The notes beneath the pieces were generated by a model that searched no databases, was not told the origin of the DNA, and saw only the letters and a program-made list of their open reading frames with translations. Shown here piece after piece: positions 31,101-42,360 of a stretch of DNA of 64,000 nucleotides (position 1 is its first letter; every line of letters begins with the position of its first letter). This DNA is from Perkinsus chesapeaki (lineage: Eukaryota; Perkinsozoa; Perkinsida; Perkinsidae). The translations under genes and the position numbers were made by a program. The stretch covers positions 16,005 to 80,004 of the forward strand of contig JAAPAO010000095.1 in assembly GCA_013115145.1 (NCBI GenBank), written 5' to 3'.

Positions 31101-34100
31101 TTTATGAAAATAAAGAGCCAGCAGCAATAGGGCATCAGCCCAGACATAGCCGAATATGCCTGAACTTCGCTGTCTCGGTAAGGCAGACTCACCGGTGACC
31201 TTAGCGAAACCAATCCAAACATCCCAACCGACATCCACATACTTGGGACAAGAGAAGATGGTAGACATTCGAGGGTTGCCATAGCCTCCTTCGAAGGTAA
31301 CAGGGGAAGTAGCACTGCTACCAAACCGCCAAAAGATACCAAAGTTGCTATCTGTCGAGGCTGCTCCACAGAGCAAGGGCGTCTGATAGGCCATGCGGAC
31401 AATGAACCACAACGCTGTAGCAATGATAAGGACTTCCCAAACCCACCGGGGCTGGAGCGGCCATCTTGGAGTGAACCAGAGAATGAACATAACACGCACG
31501 GCATCGAAGATAGAGGTGGCCACGAGGAAATCCAAGGCAATCATCAGGTACACTGGGAAAACCGTCGAGGAAGCAAGATACTTCATAGCGACCTCGAGTA
31601 GGCCACCCGCTCTGGTGTGCAATGTCTGAGGGTCTGCTGCCCTATAGTCTTCTAGAAACCTCATGCTGTTGGTGCCGTTCTCGAGAGTCTGCTCTAACCA
31701 CTGCCACGCACTCGCGAGGATACCAGGGGGCTCATCTTCGTAGGATTCTTTTTGCCGTTCCGAGTAGTTTAGCAGCACCTAGGACTCCTGCATTTTTCCT
31801 AAACCGAAACGACGCACATCAGACAATAGCGCTTCAGCTTCGTGTGGATGTTTATGGCAAACTTCCAGTGCCTGATGCGACTCCATATCGCTGAAGCCGT
31901 CCATACGCAAATGCTCGACTAGCATGGTCTCAACTTCCCGGAAGCCGGTCTTGTCGTCGTCACGATTCACCTCATCAAGATTATCACGGCTAACGGACAT
32001 GCGGTTCTTTGCAGCCAGTCTAGTCGTCACAGTGACATCAAACCCTTTCTGGTTGACGTCCACGAATGTGTCAACCTTCTGCCGAACCCTTTGCAGTTTG
32101 GCCGCTAGGCCGCCGATGGTGCAGGTAGCCTGCCGACTCAACACGTAGAGGTTGGCGTTGAACTCATTGATGAAGCGTCTGGCCTTCGCCTTCCGTGACT
32201 GGACTTCCTCAATAAACTGGTTTTCGATAACATCATAGCCGACACTATTGTATATCCTAAGTTGTATTAATGCGGCACACAAAGTCAACAGCACAGGACC
32301 GTAACCGAAGGGGAACGGCAATGTCACCCCACCGTGGGACTTTCCCAAACCCAGCACTTGAAAGAATATCTGTAACCACGTGAAGACATCATGCTCAACA
32401 AGCGCTCCACAACGGTTTCGGTTATGATGGTAGACATCCTGTAGGTTCACGCACGTAGCACAGCTAATGTACGGAACACGAGCTGTGCCGTCAGTGACAG
32501 TAATGGGGTTGCAAGCATCCTGCCATACCCTACAAGGAATGAAGGGGATTTGGTAGAAGAGCTGAAGCCCGAAAGCCGTCGCCGCCGAGCACATGGTGAT
32601 AACCATCATATGCCGCGGCGGCATTGCCGCCGTGCAGCTTTGTAGTCAAAGTGAAACCGAAGGAGGCCCACAAACATACATAGCATAACATCGGTTATCA
32701 CATTGGTCTCCATAACATATGCGAAAGAGCTGAGGAAGGTTAATAACCAGACCACATAAATCCACAGCCGCATAGCCAAGATCGACCACTTCCCGGGACT
32801 TCTGGCGCCGGACATGGCGGTTTTATCAAGTGAGAGAACAGCGTTCTGACGGATCAGTCTCGAGGTGGCGGCCGACGCTAAGTTACCGCTCAATCCGACG
32901 CGGATATTTCGCATAAGCATGACAATGATCCACAGGCTGGTTAGCTCCCAAATGAGTGCAGCGCCAGGTATGGCCTTCATTGTCATGATGTTGCTCGGTG
33001 TAGAACCGCCATAGAGTTGCAGCTCTGTGTAACCCTCGAGACTACCAGGTGCTACAAGGAATCTTTGCCAGTCATCTTGGCAAGATGCCGTATACGCACC
33101 ATCAGCTTGAATCCACGGCGAACCACAAAACCATCCTCCGTCGAAGCGTGCCGGCTGCTCCGTCCACCAAGGGGGGTACCACAGCCGCAATATCAGTTGC
33201 ACGATGATACAAACAAGTACAAGGCTGACTATCCACAGCCTCCGTATTCTGAGGCTAGCTCCTCCCTTCATCGCTGACATTATGCATGCCGCCATAATGT
33301 AGTATATGTAGCTGTAGATGTTACTGCGAGCACCAGCTGCTAGCATTAGCGTTGAGGCTGCTAGAGGAGGAGTGTAAAACGCCAATGAGCTTGAGGAAAT
33401 CTCCAAGGGTTTTTGTCCCCATGGAGAGAGACCATGCCGAGCGGTGTAGTCGATGTTTCTTTGCACCACACATAGGATGAGGATGCCAATATTCCGACCA
33501 ACGCTCGCACCAGTCCACGAGAAGCCCAACCACTGCTCCGTATCGGAGGCAATGGAATCTTCTGTGAAGGAAAAGCGAAAGACGTATTGCAGGATAAAGA
33601 AGATAGACACCGCCAATGACACTACAACGTTCAGCGTACCCCAGCCTCGACCGAGGAACAATAATATGGCGGCTACGATCATTAGGACAACACTGGCGAG
33701 AGACGTCTCAAAGACGGAAAAGAGAAATATACAGTACATTACAACAGAGGGAAGGATCCTCGCTGTGTATACTATAAGGGATTCAAATACTCTCATGCCC
33801 GTTGACCGCTCATCTTTAGACAAGTCGACATCGCCACCGGTCGTCTGGTCAAAGTCATCCAGAACTAGCAACGAGGATGCGAACCGGACCATTCTCATAC
33901 AGACAACCGCAGAGAAGGCAGTCAACGCTGTCTTCCAAATGCCCTCTGCGGATTTATTAATACCGAGTTCAGAATATAAAGGATATGATAGGTTACGAGT
34001 TAGACTGTCGTATATACTCGGATAAAGAGCGACACATCGCCACCCGACAACAGCAATACAAAAATAAGCAAGGGCATAGTTCACTACAATAATACCACGA

Positions 34101-35632
34101 TACCTTTGTGAGTTCTTGAACAGAAGCTGGTATATTGCGATTTGTACAACAAAGATAGCGAGCATCGCAATAGAAAATACGTCTACGGGCTTCGTCAGCG
34201 CAACCCAGAGCGTCCAAAAGAGAGCAATGTACACTGCTATGCGAGAAATAACAGTCCAGTGCTCCCTCAGGAAAGCACCAATAGGTGTGCTAGCCCGATG
34301 CAGATCATGAGAAGGCGGTAGCCGATCCGGCAAGATGGCAACGAGAAAGACGCAAAGGTGGGCGATCGCAGGAACGAAGACGTTCGGGAATGGATCCAAT
34401 GAGAAGTATGAGTAATCCCAGATAGCATACTCCATAGATACCGCACAGCAAACCACTGATGATACTATTAAACCGAGAGTGACAACACGCTTTATGAAAC
34501 CCTCGGGTTGCACTATCAGAACAAGAGCGAAAAAGAGGTAGATGAGAATATAAACGTTGCTTTCGTTGGTGACACCGAGGACGGTCATCACAATTATCAG
34601 AACGCATACCACAGCAAAGTCGGCATGGGTTAGCACACGGCGAACTGTCTTCCACAAGTACTGGGCAGTTCGGCCGCGCATCCATCTTGGCAGAACAGAC
34701 TCATCGCTTGAATTATCGACCTGCTTCGGAGACGTACCGAACTGCCATCGCCAAATAGCGGCAAGAACGCAAGTAAATAGGAGTTGGAGGCTGAGCGCCA
34801 AGAACCTCCATCCAACTTGAGCGTTATCTCCAAAGTTATAGAAATGGATACCGATGCTCTTTAGGAAGAACGTTTGGCTATCAGTGGTGACTTTCTGGGC
34901 AAAGGTCCACGGAATACTGCATACTATACTTAATAGAGCAAGGAACCCTGCATAGCATACAATACACCCATATACCGTTCTTGTACCGACTAAAGCTGGC
35001 AGCAACAAGAGGGCGCAGCCACCAATCAACAGTGGCGTTGCCAAGGTACTAGGGACGACAACTGCCCAGAGAAGCAGTATGAAAGGAGCTCCAACACTAA
35101 GAGCGATCGTATCGAGGAATGCAGCCCATGCACGAGAAATCCAGGAACGCTTCTTCGCCTTCGGTGCGACATTTCCAGCCAAGCCAGCTTCGGCAGCGGA
35201 CAATGCATCCCCATCCTGAATGGTCGAAGGAGACATCTTCCGCGCTCGGTAGGTGAGCCCTGAGGCTGAATGCTCAAGGGCCGCGGATGTCGCAGGAGTC
35301 GGAAATGAGCTGGAGGCCGGTTCTGCCTGAGATGCCTCGAACGACGCATGCCTCAGCGTTGGTAGGAGATACCACTGCTTGGTGAAAGGCTCGTAGGGTT
35401 GGATAAACCAAGGCAGAAGGAAGGCCTGCATGGCCAAGCCGGCTGCGGAGAAGAGCATAACGGTGAAGTTCATTTGGAAGCCAGCAGGGTTCTCTAACTT
35501 ATACTCCTTGACCATTGGTGAACCAACCATCTGCGGCATCCACAGGGTTCTGTTCATAGCATCGGCAACTCCACCAGGTAAACTTAAAGTATACCTGAGG
35601 AGCTCCTTTTCATAGCAGATCTGAGAATGCAT
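28167..35632 (-). CDS. PIEZO: Piezo mechanosensitive cation channel
   Basis: Three long open segments, 35632-32606, about 32645-31779 and 31778-28167, make roughly 2,490 aa with some 30 membrane helices. The beam-like helix LIQLRIYNSVGYDV is in the second segment. The C-terminal part is diagnostic for Piezo: an anchor WWEKCMSGCGL, the outer helix LPIMIFSTFSPF, a large extracellular cap, the inner helix LGILGFYVTIIYAIGQFIR and the final IPNPQELLDLI...LVKILRSPETL. Segments 2 and 3 are split by an in-frame TAG that a 39-nt GT-AG intron (31779-31817) would remove. Segments 1 and 2 differ in frame near 32606-32660, and an intron there is likely but not settled. A UBA-like stretch lies in segment 2. 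The tail has a 13-residue repeat. More N-terminal exons lie upstream. Confidence 0.93.
28321..28420 (-). repeat. 39-bp tandem repeat in Piezo C-terminal tail
   Basis: About two and a half copies of a 39-bp unit encode the 13-residue repeat GNEEARQNTEAN[DA]. It lies after the last conserved Piezo motif, so it extends the cytosolic tail and is likely variable in copy number. Confidence 0.9.
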
Positions 35633-35699
35633 TATTAGCGTACATTATAAAGCCCTGTATCCATGTGTATATAAGGATTAACTTCTTGAGCTTAATTTT

Positions 35700-36860
35700 G
35701 GAGATGCTGCAGTGAGGGCTATAGCGGAACTGAAAAGGATACAGGATATCGTTAGGCGATCAGTGTGCGGCGGTGACTGGCCAGTGAAGTTTACTGTATT
35801 GGCTCACAGTTTGATAATGTACACGGGTACTGGATGACATTGTATGTGAATAGCTTACGTTGGGTATAGTCCAGGTGAGTAGTCCAAAGAATAAGTATAG
35901 CACATATGGTAACGTAAGTAGACAAGGTGACAGCAGGATCTGCCACAATATAAGGAAGTACACGATCAGAACTTGTGCCCGAGACAATAAAACAGCTGCA
36001 CTGAAAAGATATACCAATTGGAGACTTTCAGCAAGGCTTGACCAGCTACAAATCGTAGCGTGGAAAGTGGCCAATCTATTTCCCAGCAATTTTGCTGTAT
36101 GCAGTTGCGAGCAGACGCCGTGAAACCGTCGTGTGTTCAAGCAATTTCCAAAGATATACTCACCAATGGCGGCACACTAGCAATGGGTAGTGATAGTTTT
36201 TGAAAGGCAACAGGATAAATGTCAAAGCAATCGGGAAGTAGGAGAGCGAGGACAAGACCACCGACAACATACCTGACACAGGAAATAACTACACACGAGG
36301 TAAAGTGCTAACGAAAAAAGGCTGAGGATTAGACGCTATCATCCTACCATCCAACTTGAGATGATCCAAAGTAAACACTAGCATATGTTGTAGAGTAAAG
36401 GCCACCTTGTAATACGAGTAAAATCTGATTAAGTGATAGTGTGGTAAAGTAAACACTTGGCCTCTTACAATAGGAATACAGGCGACATATGAAATAACAG
36501 GTAATGGGCCAATAGACAGACGTGGCCAAGCTCTATATGCTAACAGGCTTAATGATATTAGGAGGTATCTGACAGGGAATGAGATAAGGAGGCCTCGACT
36601 AGTACAAGTTGAGTAACCTACCCAATGCCAGGCACAGTGGAGCCTTCAACACACGAAACAGCGACAACCATCGCAAAGATCACCAATCCCAGGAGCGGTG
36701 GGATTGGGGACCGCAACGGCAGCATCTATCGTTATCAAACAGATCACAAAATCAATCCTATAAGGGCCAGATCCCAAAGCCGCTGCGTCTAAGGGAATTA
36801 TTGTGTACTGTAATTCTTAACCCTATCCCTGATAGAAGCACCTTGATACCAAATGCGGTG
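35700..36860 (-). CDS. Probable N-terminal Piezo exons (not fully joined)
   Basis: The minus strand here holds several short exon-like frames rich in membrane helices, with GT-AG boundaries. From 36860 down they include MLTAFGIKVLLSGIGLRI, LISLSLLAYRAWPRLSIGPL, ILLVLQGGLYSTTYASVY, YVVGGLVLALLLPD and LLTLPYVLYLFFGLLTWTIPN (donor near 35858). This is the pattern expected for the blade N terminus of Piezo, and the next exon could start at 35741. I could not join the last of these to the Met-started frame at 35632 in phase, so the gene start remains open. A separate small membrane protein is the alternative. Confidence 0.5.
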
Positions 36861-37040
36861 AGCATTTTCGACAACGTCCAAGCAAGGTTAAACTTCAACC
36901 GTATGGTTTTAGCAGCCTTAATAGGCTTATTGAACAACAGTAATGTTTACTCACTTACACCAACACCTAATGTTGCCTTAGGAAGCAGTAAAAGTAACAC
37001 AGTATGACAGTATTTAGTGTACGTAGGGGTTAACGTTAAG

Positions 37041-40000
37041 TTAGATGCCTTCAAGAGCCTTCTCTATGCCCTTTGCAGCTCTCACTACGAGGTTCCTGTC
37101 ATCAAACGACAAGGCCTCGGATGCCTCTCTGAGGAAGTTCTGGCCTGACATAATAGCAGCGATGATAAAAGCGATGGCTTGCACTACTAGCAGCCTTACA
37201 TTGCTCACGCCAGACACGTAACAGCGACTGTGACTCTCGGTCCGCCAAGTCGGAATCCTCGACAGCCGACAGGTCACGCTCACCTATGGAGCCAGGAATA
37301 AAACAAAGAGGATAGATAAGCCCATCATGGCTGGCTGAAGCTGTCTTACCTGTCAGCGCTTCTATACCATCTGTCTTAGCAATAACGATCATCAAATCAG
37401 TGTCGCACCAGACGTCCACTCTAGAGGAGAGTGGGAAAGGTACGCTGCAGAGGGCAAGCAAAAGGGAACATTCCAGTGCAGTTGGGACACCTGACACAAA
37501 AAAAAGCGGTATCAATATCATCAAGGCTACAACAACCTTACCCCCTTGAACTCTCCTTCTGAGCTCCACCCTGGCAGACTCCCATTTCATCGTATCGGCA
37601 TCAGGCACATCACAGCTTGGACTAGTCAACAGTTTCATAGCCACTGAGGAGGCCTCCAACGACTTGGTGAAATCCCCTACCCGATTGATTACCTGCCATG
37701 TAGGAGAAACAAGCATTACGAAGACAGTTCAGATCTCCACTGTAGGTATAGATATACTGTATATTTATAGCGCGAGAGGTAGTGTCTGATAAGCTTTATT
37801 TTACATCCATAAATGCTCTAAACTATATGCTCTACATTATGATCTACATTTCCAACGGGCCATGTACAGTCAATGTCCAAGGCTTACGGTAAGGCTTGGA
37901 CATTGACTGTACCTGGCCGCGGTAAGGCCCTTACCGCGATGGCCATGTCGCCCCACTGCAATAGAGGTGCCACTTCCCGGTTGATTTTGCCAATCTGCGC
38001 CACAGTCTCAACAGATGCTTTATTGACAATGCTCAGAGGGGTGCTGGCGTCCCATGGCCCTTCCAGCCCCACAGTGTGCCACATCAGTCTAAGAGCCTCG
38101 ACCAGTGTATCTGCGCATCCATCACATTCACACCTGAGTAACCTACGGCGCCCCACCTTCGTTAGCAAACTTCAGCCCCCTGGCCGCGGCCTTTGCATTC
38201 GGCCTGTACCGACAGATAGTGGCGAAAACCTCAGCGGAGATTTCCTCTGTGGATGACAGAGACTTGACATTCAAAGTGTTGACGGCATTATCTAACACAG
38301 CAAGTCTAATCCAACAGGCAAGAGGCACCCACCATTGAGCGCAAGCATGAAAAGGACTCTTCCGATCCTATCGATACGACCATTATCCAGCAGCCAGTGG
38401 CCCAGCTCTGGTTCTCTAATAAGCACCTTCACCGAAGGGGCGTCTGTGAACGCGGTGAGGAGCAGCTCCAACAGGAAAACCTGAGCTGTATCATTCCAAT
38501 ATAAGGAGAACTTACGAGCCTTACCGTCGCATCTGTAAGAGGGTCTTTATTAGCAACTTTATCTTCAATTTTCTGAACCACAGAGTCGACGCAATCCACG
38601 AGAGACCGATAGAAGGACTCGTGACTGGCAAAGAGTAACGGCGTGGATAAGATCGAAGCTGTTGATGCACTCACCTGTCGGATGTCCATAGAGACTCTAC
38701 AACCTTCAGTGCATGCAGGACCACTGTATCATCGCCGTTACGTAGACACATGTACCGTGAAAATAATGGCAGGTACCTGATGAAGAAGGGTGACATTTCT
38801 GATGGAAAAACGAGAGAAGACTCAAATAGACGCAATAACATTCCCGGCCGTGTTTCCGAAATATAGCGAGCCACATCTGCCTTCTTCGTGTAGTATAGGC
38901 ACCCCCTCGGCCATATTCGCATCTTATTTTTCTTCCTCGGGCGTGGCACGTTCTCTAAGGCCCCACAGCCGCCTTAACGAGTAAATAACGGGCAATTGCC
39001 ATATACATCAAATCATCAAACACAGGTGAATATCGAACTCTTTCGAAACGTTGCCAGACGACCTTAAGGGTATGTTGCATTTATACATCAACATTTCTGC
39101 TTACGCTGTTCAACATTACTAAAACTAATAAATGAGGAAAATTGGTACTCTACTTCACAGTGTCAATCCGATCCACACTGAACTTCTCTGCACCGCACCA
39201 TCATCAATTAGAGATCCTCATGACTCAAAGGTACCCCCCGCCGAGAAAACAGAAATCCAAGCCATAAATCGAGCACTAGTTATTCACTTACGACCGTAGC
39301 TCTTCAGTGTCCATAGTGGCATCTTTAACACCCTTACACCACCGATCCAAGCCAGCACAACACCAGTCCAAATCCCTCCGCTTTGGGCTCTCCAAGCCTC
39401 CTAGGACTCTCATGGCCCCAATCTACCAAATACATCACTTCGATTCGAGCCCAGAGCTCCTACCTGGGATGCCCTATAATAATCGTCGACATAAGGCAGC
39501 AGATAATTGCATACATCAACCTAGCGAACGTTCGCTGGTCTGAAAAGTCTCCCGTCAACACAGCCTACTCTGTATCGCTCCGCTGCATCATTAACAATAT
39601 CCCCACAGATATCCTGGAGCTTGGGGGCTAGGGGCAGTAGCATGGAGAGGAGATGAGCCACGGATAGGGCTGATGGAGACTCCTCTACTTCCTCAAGGAC
39701 TTGAGGGAACTGAGCGACAGACAGCCTTTCAAAAGCACGAAGGCCAACAATGACTTGCCATTTCCTGTTTTGCGATATTCTCCAGTGAGATAAGGAACTC
39801 CGGTATGTCCGCTAGTTCCTTAGTGAACTGCGGGAATCGTATAAGTAGCTGCACTAAGGAGGCTGAAGCAGCATGCCTAACCTGTACAGGACGACAAGAC
39901 GGATGAAATGACATCCATGCAATACAGACCAGCAGGAAACCTCACAAGAACGAGAGCTAGTGATACTGGCAGCCCCCTTCGACAAGTTCCAGCAAGGAAG

Positions 40001-42180
40001 TGGTACCAGAACATATACCGATTGTTCATCCCAAGGCTCCTTTAAAGATTCCGACGGAAGGTCTAGCTTTGCGCCCGGCCAAATGTTCCTTTATCATCCG
40101 GTATAGGGAACCTATAATAGAGCACACTACTTACATTAATATTGTTATGCGATGCTGAGACAGCAAATCTAACATGGACTTGTCTATGCCCTATCCAGAC
40201 ACTACTAACATCTTCCTCCTTCTCTATTATATTACCCAATGTACCTACCACTACGCCTTACTCCTCACCCTCTCAACTACACCACCCTTACGTATAGCCA
40301 ATTGCCTTTGACCACCGTTATTAGAGTCCGACAATACCAGCAATTCCTGTACAGTATAGCCTGGCCTGCCTGGCTCCTCCCCGTGATGGTACAGCACCTA
40401 CCCCACCGTCCCCCATACCACCTCATCAAGACTGCGGCCTACCGGATCGTATCTTCCTCCAGCGTCCCGCTTGAGCTCGTGGCCTTCAAAGTCAAACCTT
40501 CGGCCTTCAAAAGTCTCATCCTCCGGTCGAGGCATATCCTCATCCTCATTAACCGGCTCCATCCACTTTTGCTTATCAATCTCCAACTCGTCCAACTCCA
40601 GACGATTGCCATACCTACCACCTCCGTCCTCCCCCGATACCCCCAGGCTCCTCCCCTACCCTAAATCAACCTCGCCTTCATACATGTCCTCCCCTTCAGT
40701 GACCGTATCTCCTGCTTTGTTGCTGCTATCTGCCCCATCCGAGGGGCCTTCAGCCTCTAACTTCTTTCGGCCACGTTCGCGAAGGAACTCGATATTCGAT
40801 GCGCTAAACATACGCTGGACCTGCGAAGTAGAATGGCTGAGATAGTATTAGTAAAGGCCTAGCCATATCGATACAGCATGCTCCATATGCCCTTGAGTTG
40901 ATTAGACAGTTCCATATGCATTTTTGAGTTAGAACAACTCAAAAGTGTTCGCAATGAACCCTGCAATGAGATTAGCGTCCTATTAACTAATCCTCTAAAA
41001 ATCACTTTATTAGTAAAACTCCGCAAATGCCCGTATATGGAAGAGGGTATATCCAAACTACCGCGCGCCACGAAATCCCTACGTCCTCCTCATGATTACC
41101 TCAGCCATAGTCTCCTCTCTCTCTTCCTTACTCATGTTCAACACAGCCGTAGTGTTGTTGTTGTTGTTGTTGTTGTCTCCATTACCCTCCTTCACCTTCC
41201 CCGCAGCCTTTCTCTGGGCTAAAGGCACATTTGCCTCAGCCAGCTTCTTAGATCTCCATGCCCTCAGTTTAGGCTTAGGAAAGCCCTTGGCAGCTGATGA
41301 CGGATGAGCACGAGGTGGAGCAACCACTGTATTCAGCTAAACGGCAATGATGGCGATATTACTCCATCCCCATCTACCTCGGGATTCCTCTCCACTACAC
41401 GATCGTTCATCACACGAGCAAGCGGCACATCAACCGAGGCTAGCTCAGCCTCTTGCTGGGCCTTAACATTACGACTCTCATCTGAACAACAACGTGGCAT
41501 ACGAGCGGCGTTAAACAAACCAGCAGCCACACCAGAAAGTCTCATGGTGAATCATGATTGGCTTTCGCCCTCCCGATAGATAGCCCACTGAAATCCAGTG
41601 ACTGGATAATACATAAGGAGTTCAACTGGCCTGCAGTCACTGTACTGAGGCTCGTTAGGTTCTTATACGAGACAAGGTTAATGATGATGAGTACTAGAGG
41701 ATGTGATAGGATAAAGAATTGCTCAATGGACGCCTACTACACATCCTAAGCCCTACTTGGTGGAATACATCTATTACATCAACAACACTTCACCTACACC
41801 ACAATAGACACTGACGATAGTCATTTAGGCGCCCCACAGAAATAACAGGTTGCTCGGGAATAAAACAGTGGTCTTAATACAAAGATGCACTGCCATTGGA
41901 CTGCACATACGAAGTCATGCCGCAAGAAAGAAGGCCTTCCCTTCGGGCCCGTCTCATGTCTCGCTATAACTGCCCGATTGACAGGGCTCCTTTCCTCTCG
42001 CCAATGGCCATTCCCCCTTCTAATACCTTCCTTCATTATCCCATCCTCCTCGGCAAATGTAACCCTCTTATCCTCCTTGCCAACTCTAACCACACTAGCA
42101 GCTGGTTTATCACCATTAAGGAAGTCCGCCTGTTCTTTTAACAGGTCATCCTCTGACAGCCATGCCGGCTTACGTGGCAT
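37041..42180 (-). CDS. RPAP1: RPAP1-like RNA polymerase II-associated protein
   Basis: This is a multi-exon gene. The start PAWLSEDDLLKEQADFL at 42180 matches the RPAP1 N terminus (E-x-DLL-x-x-Q-x-x-FL). Further exons give PKPKLRAWRSKKLAEANVPL with a poly-Asn tract and NMSKEEREETMAEVI (RPAP1_N region). Next come IEFLRERGRKKLEAEG and RRFDFEGHELKRD, and the hallmark LYHHGEEPGRPGYTVQELLVL near 40260-40390 (RPAP1_C). The rest (to 37041) is helical, HEAT-like, for example RHAASASLVQLLIRFPQF and LSFDDRNLVVRAAKGIEK. RPAP1 helps assemble and import Pol II and links it to Mediator in other eukaryotes. Not every exon in the C-terminal half was resolved, so total length is uncertain. Confidence 0.82.
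37864..37938. repeat. Two adjacent inverted repeats within the RPAP1-like gene
   Basis: A 17-bp perfect inverted repeat (37864-37880 with 37896-37912, 15-nt loop) is followed at once by a 10-bp one (37918-37927 with 37929-37938, 1-nt loop). The second lies in an exon (MAIAVRALPRPG). The first starts at a likely splice donor on the minus strand, so the folded RNA could hide that donor. Confidence 0.85.
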
Positions 42181-42250
42181 CTTCTATACCAATACTACCA
42201 CCATCACCAATACACACTAGTAAACTCAACAACGATTATTCGGTCAGTAG

Positions 42251-42338
42251 GGCAGTCCTCGACCCGCGAAAGAAATGGAAGAAAGAGGTACTAAGGGCAG
42301 TCCTCGACCCGCGGAAGAAATGGAAGAAATCGGTACTA
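42251..42338. repeat. 45-bp tandem duplication in the RPAP1-FPPS spacer
   Basis: GGCAGTCCTCGACCCGCG and the following Lys/Glu-codon-like GAAATGGAAGAAA run occur twice with a 45-bp period. The site is the short intergenic interval downstream of FPPS and just upstream of the RPAP1-like start, so it may be part of a promoter. Confidence 0.9.
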
Positions 42339-42360
42339 CTATCATGACTACTTAGTATTG

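Noticed and set aside
31779-31781. Programmed stop read-through in Piezo
   Set aside because: A 39-nt in-phase GT-AG intron covering the TAG is the simpler explanation in a genome with 41-50 nt introns.
36609-37007. 132-aa plus-strand frame upstream of Piezo
   Set aside because: Low complexity and polar with no family features; the opposite strand has membrane-type exons that fit the Piezo N terminus.
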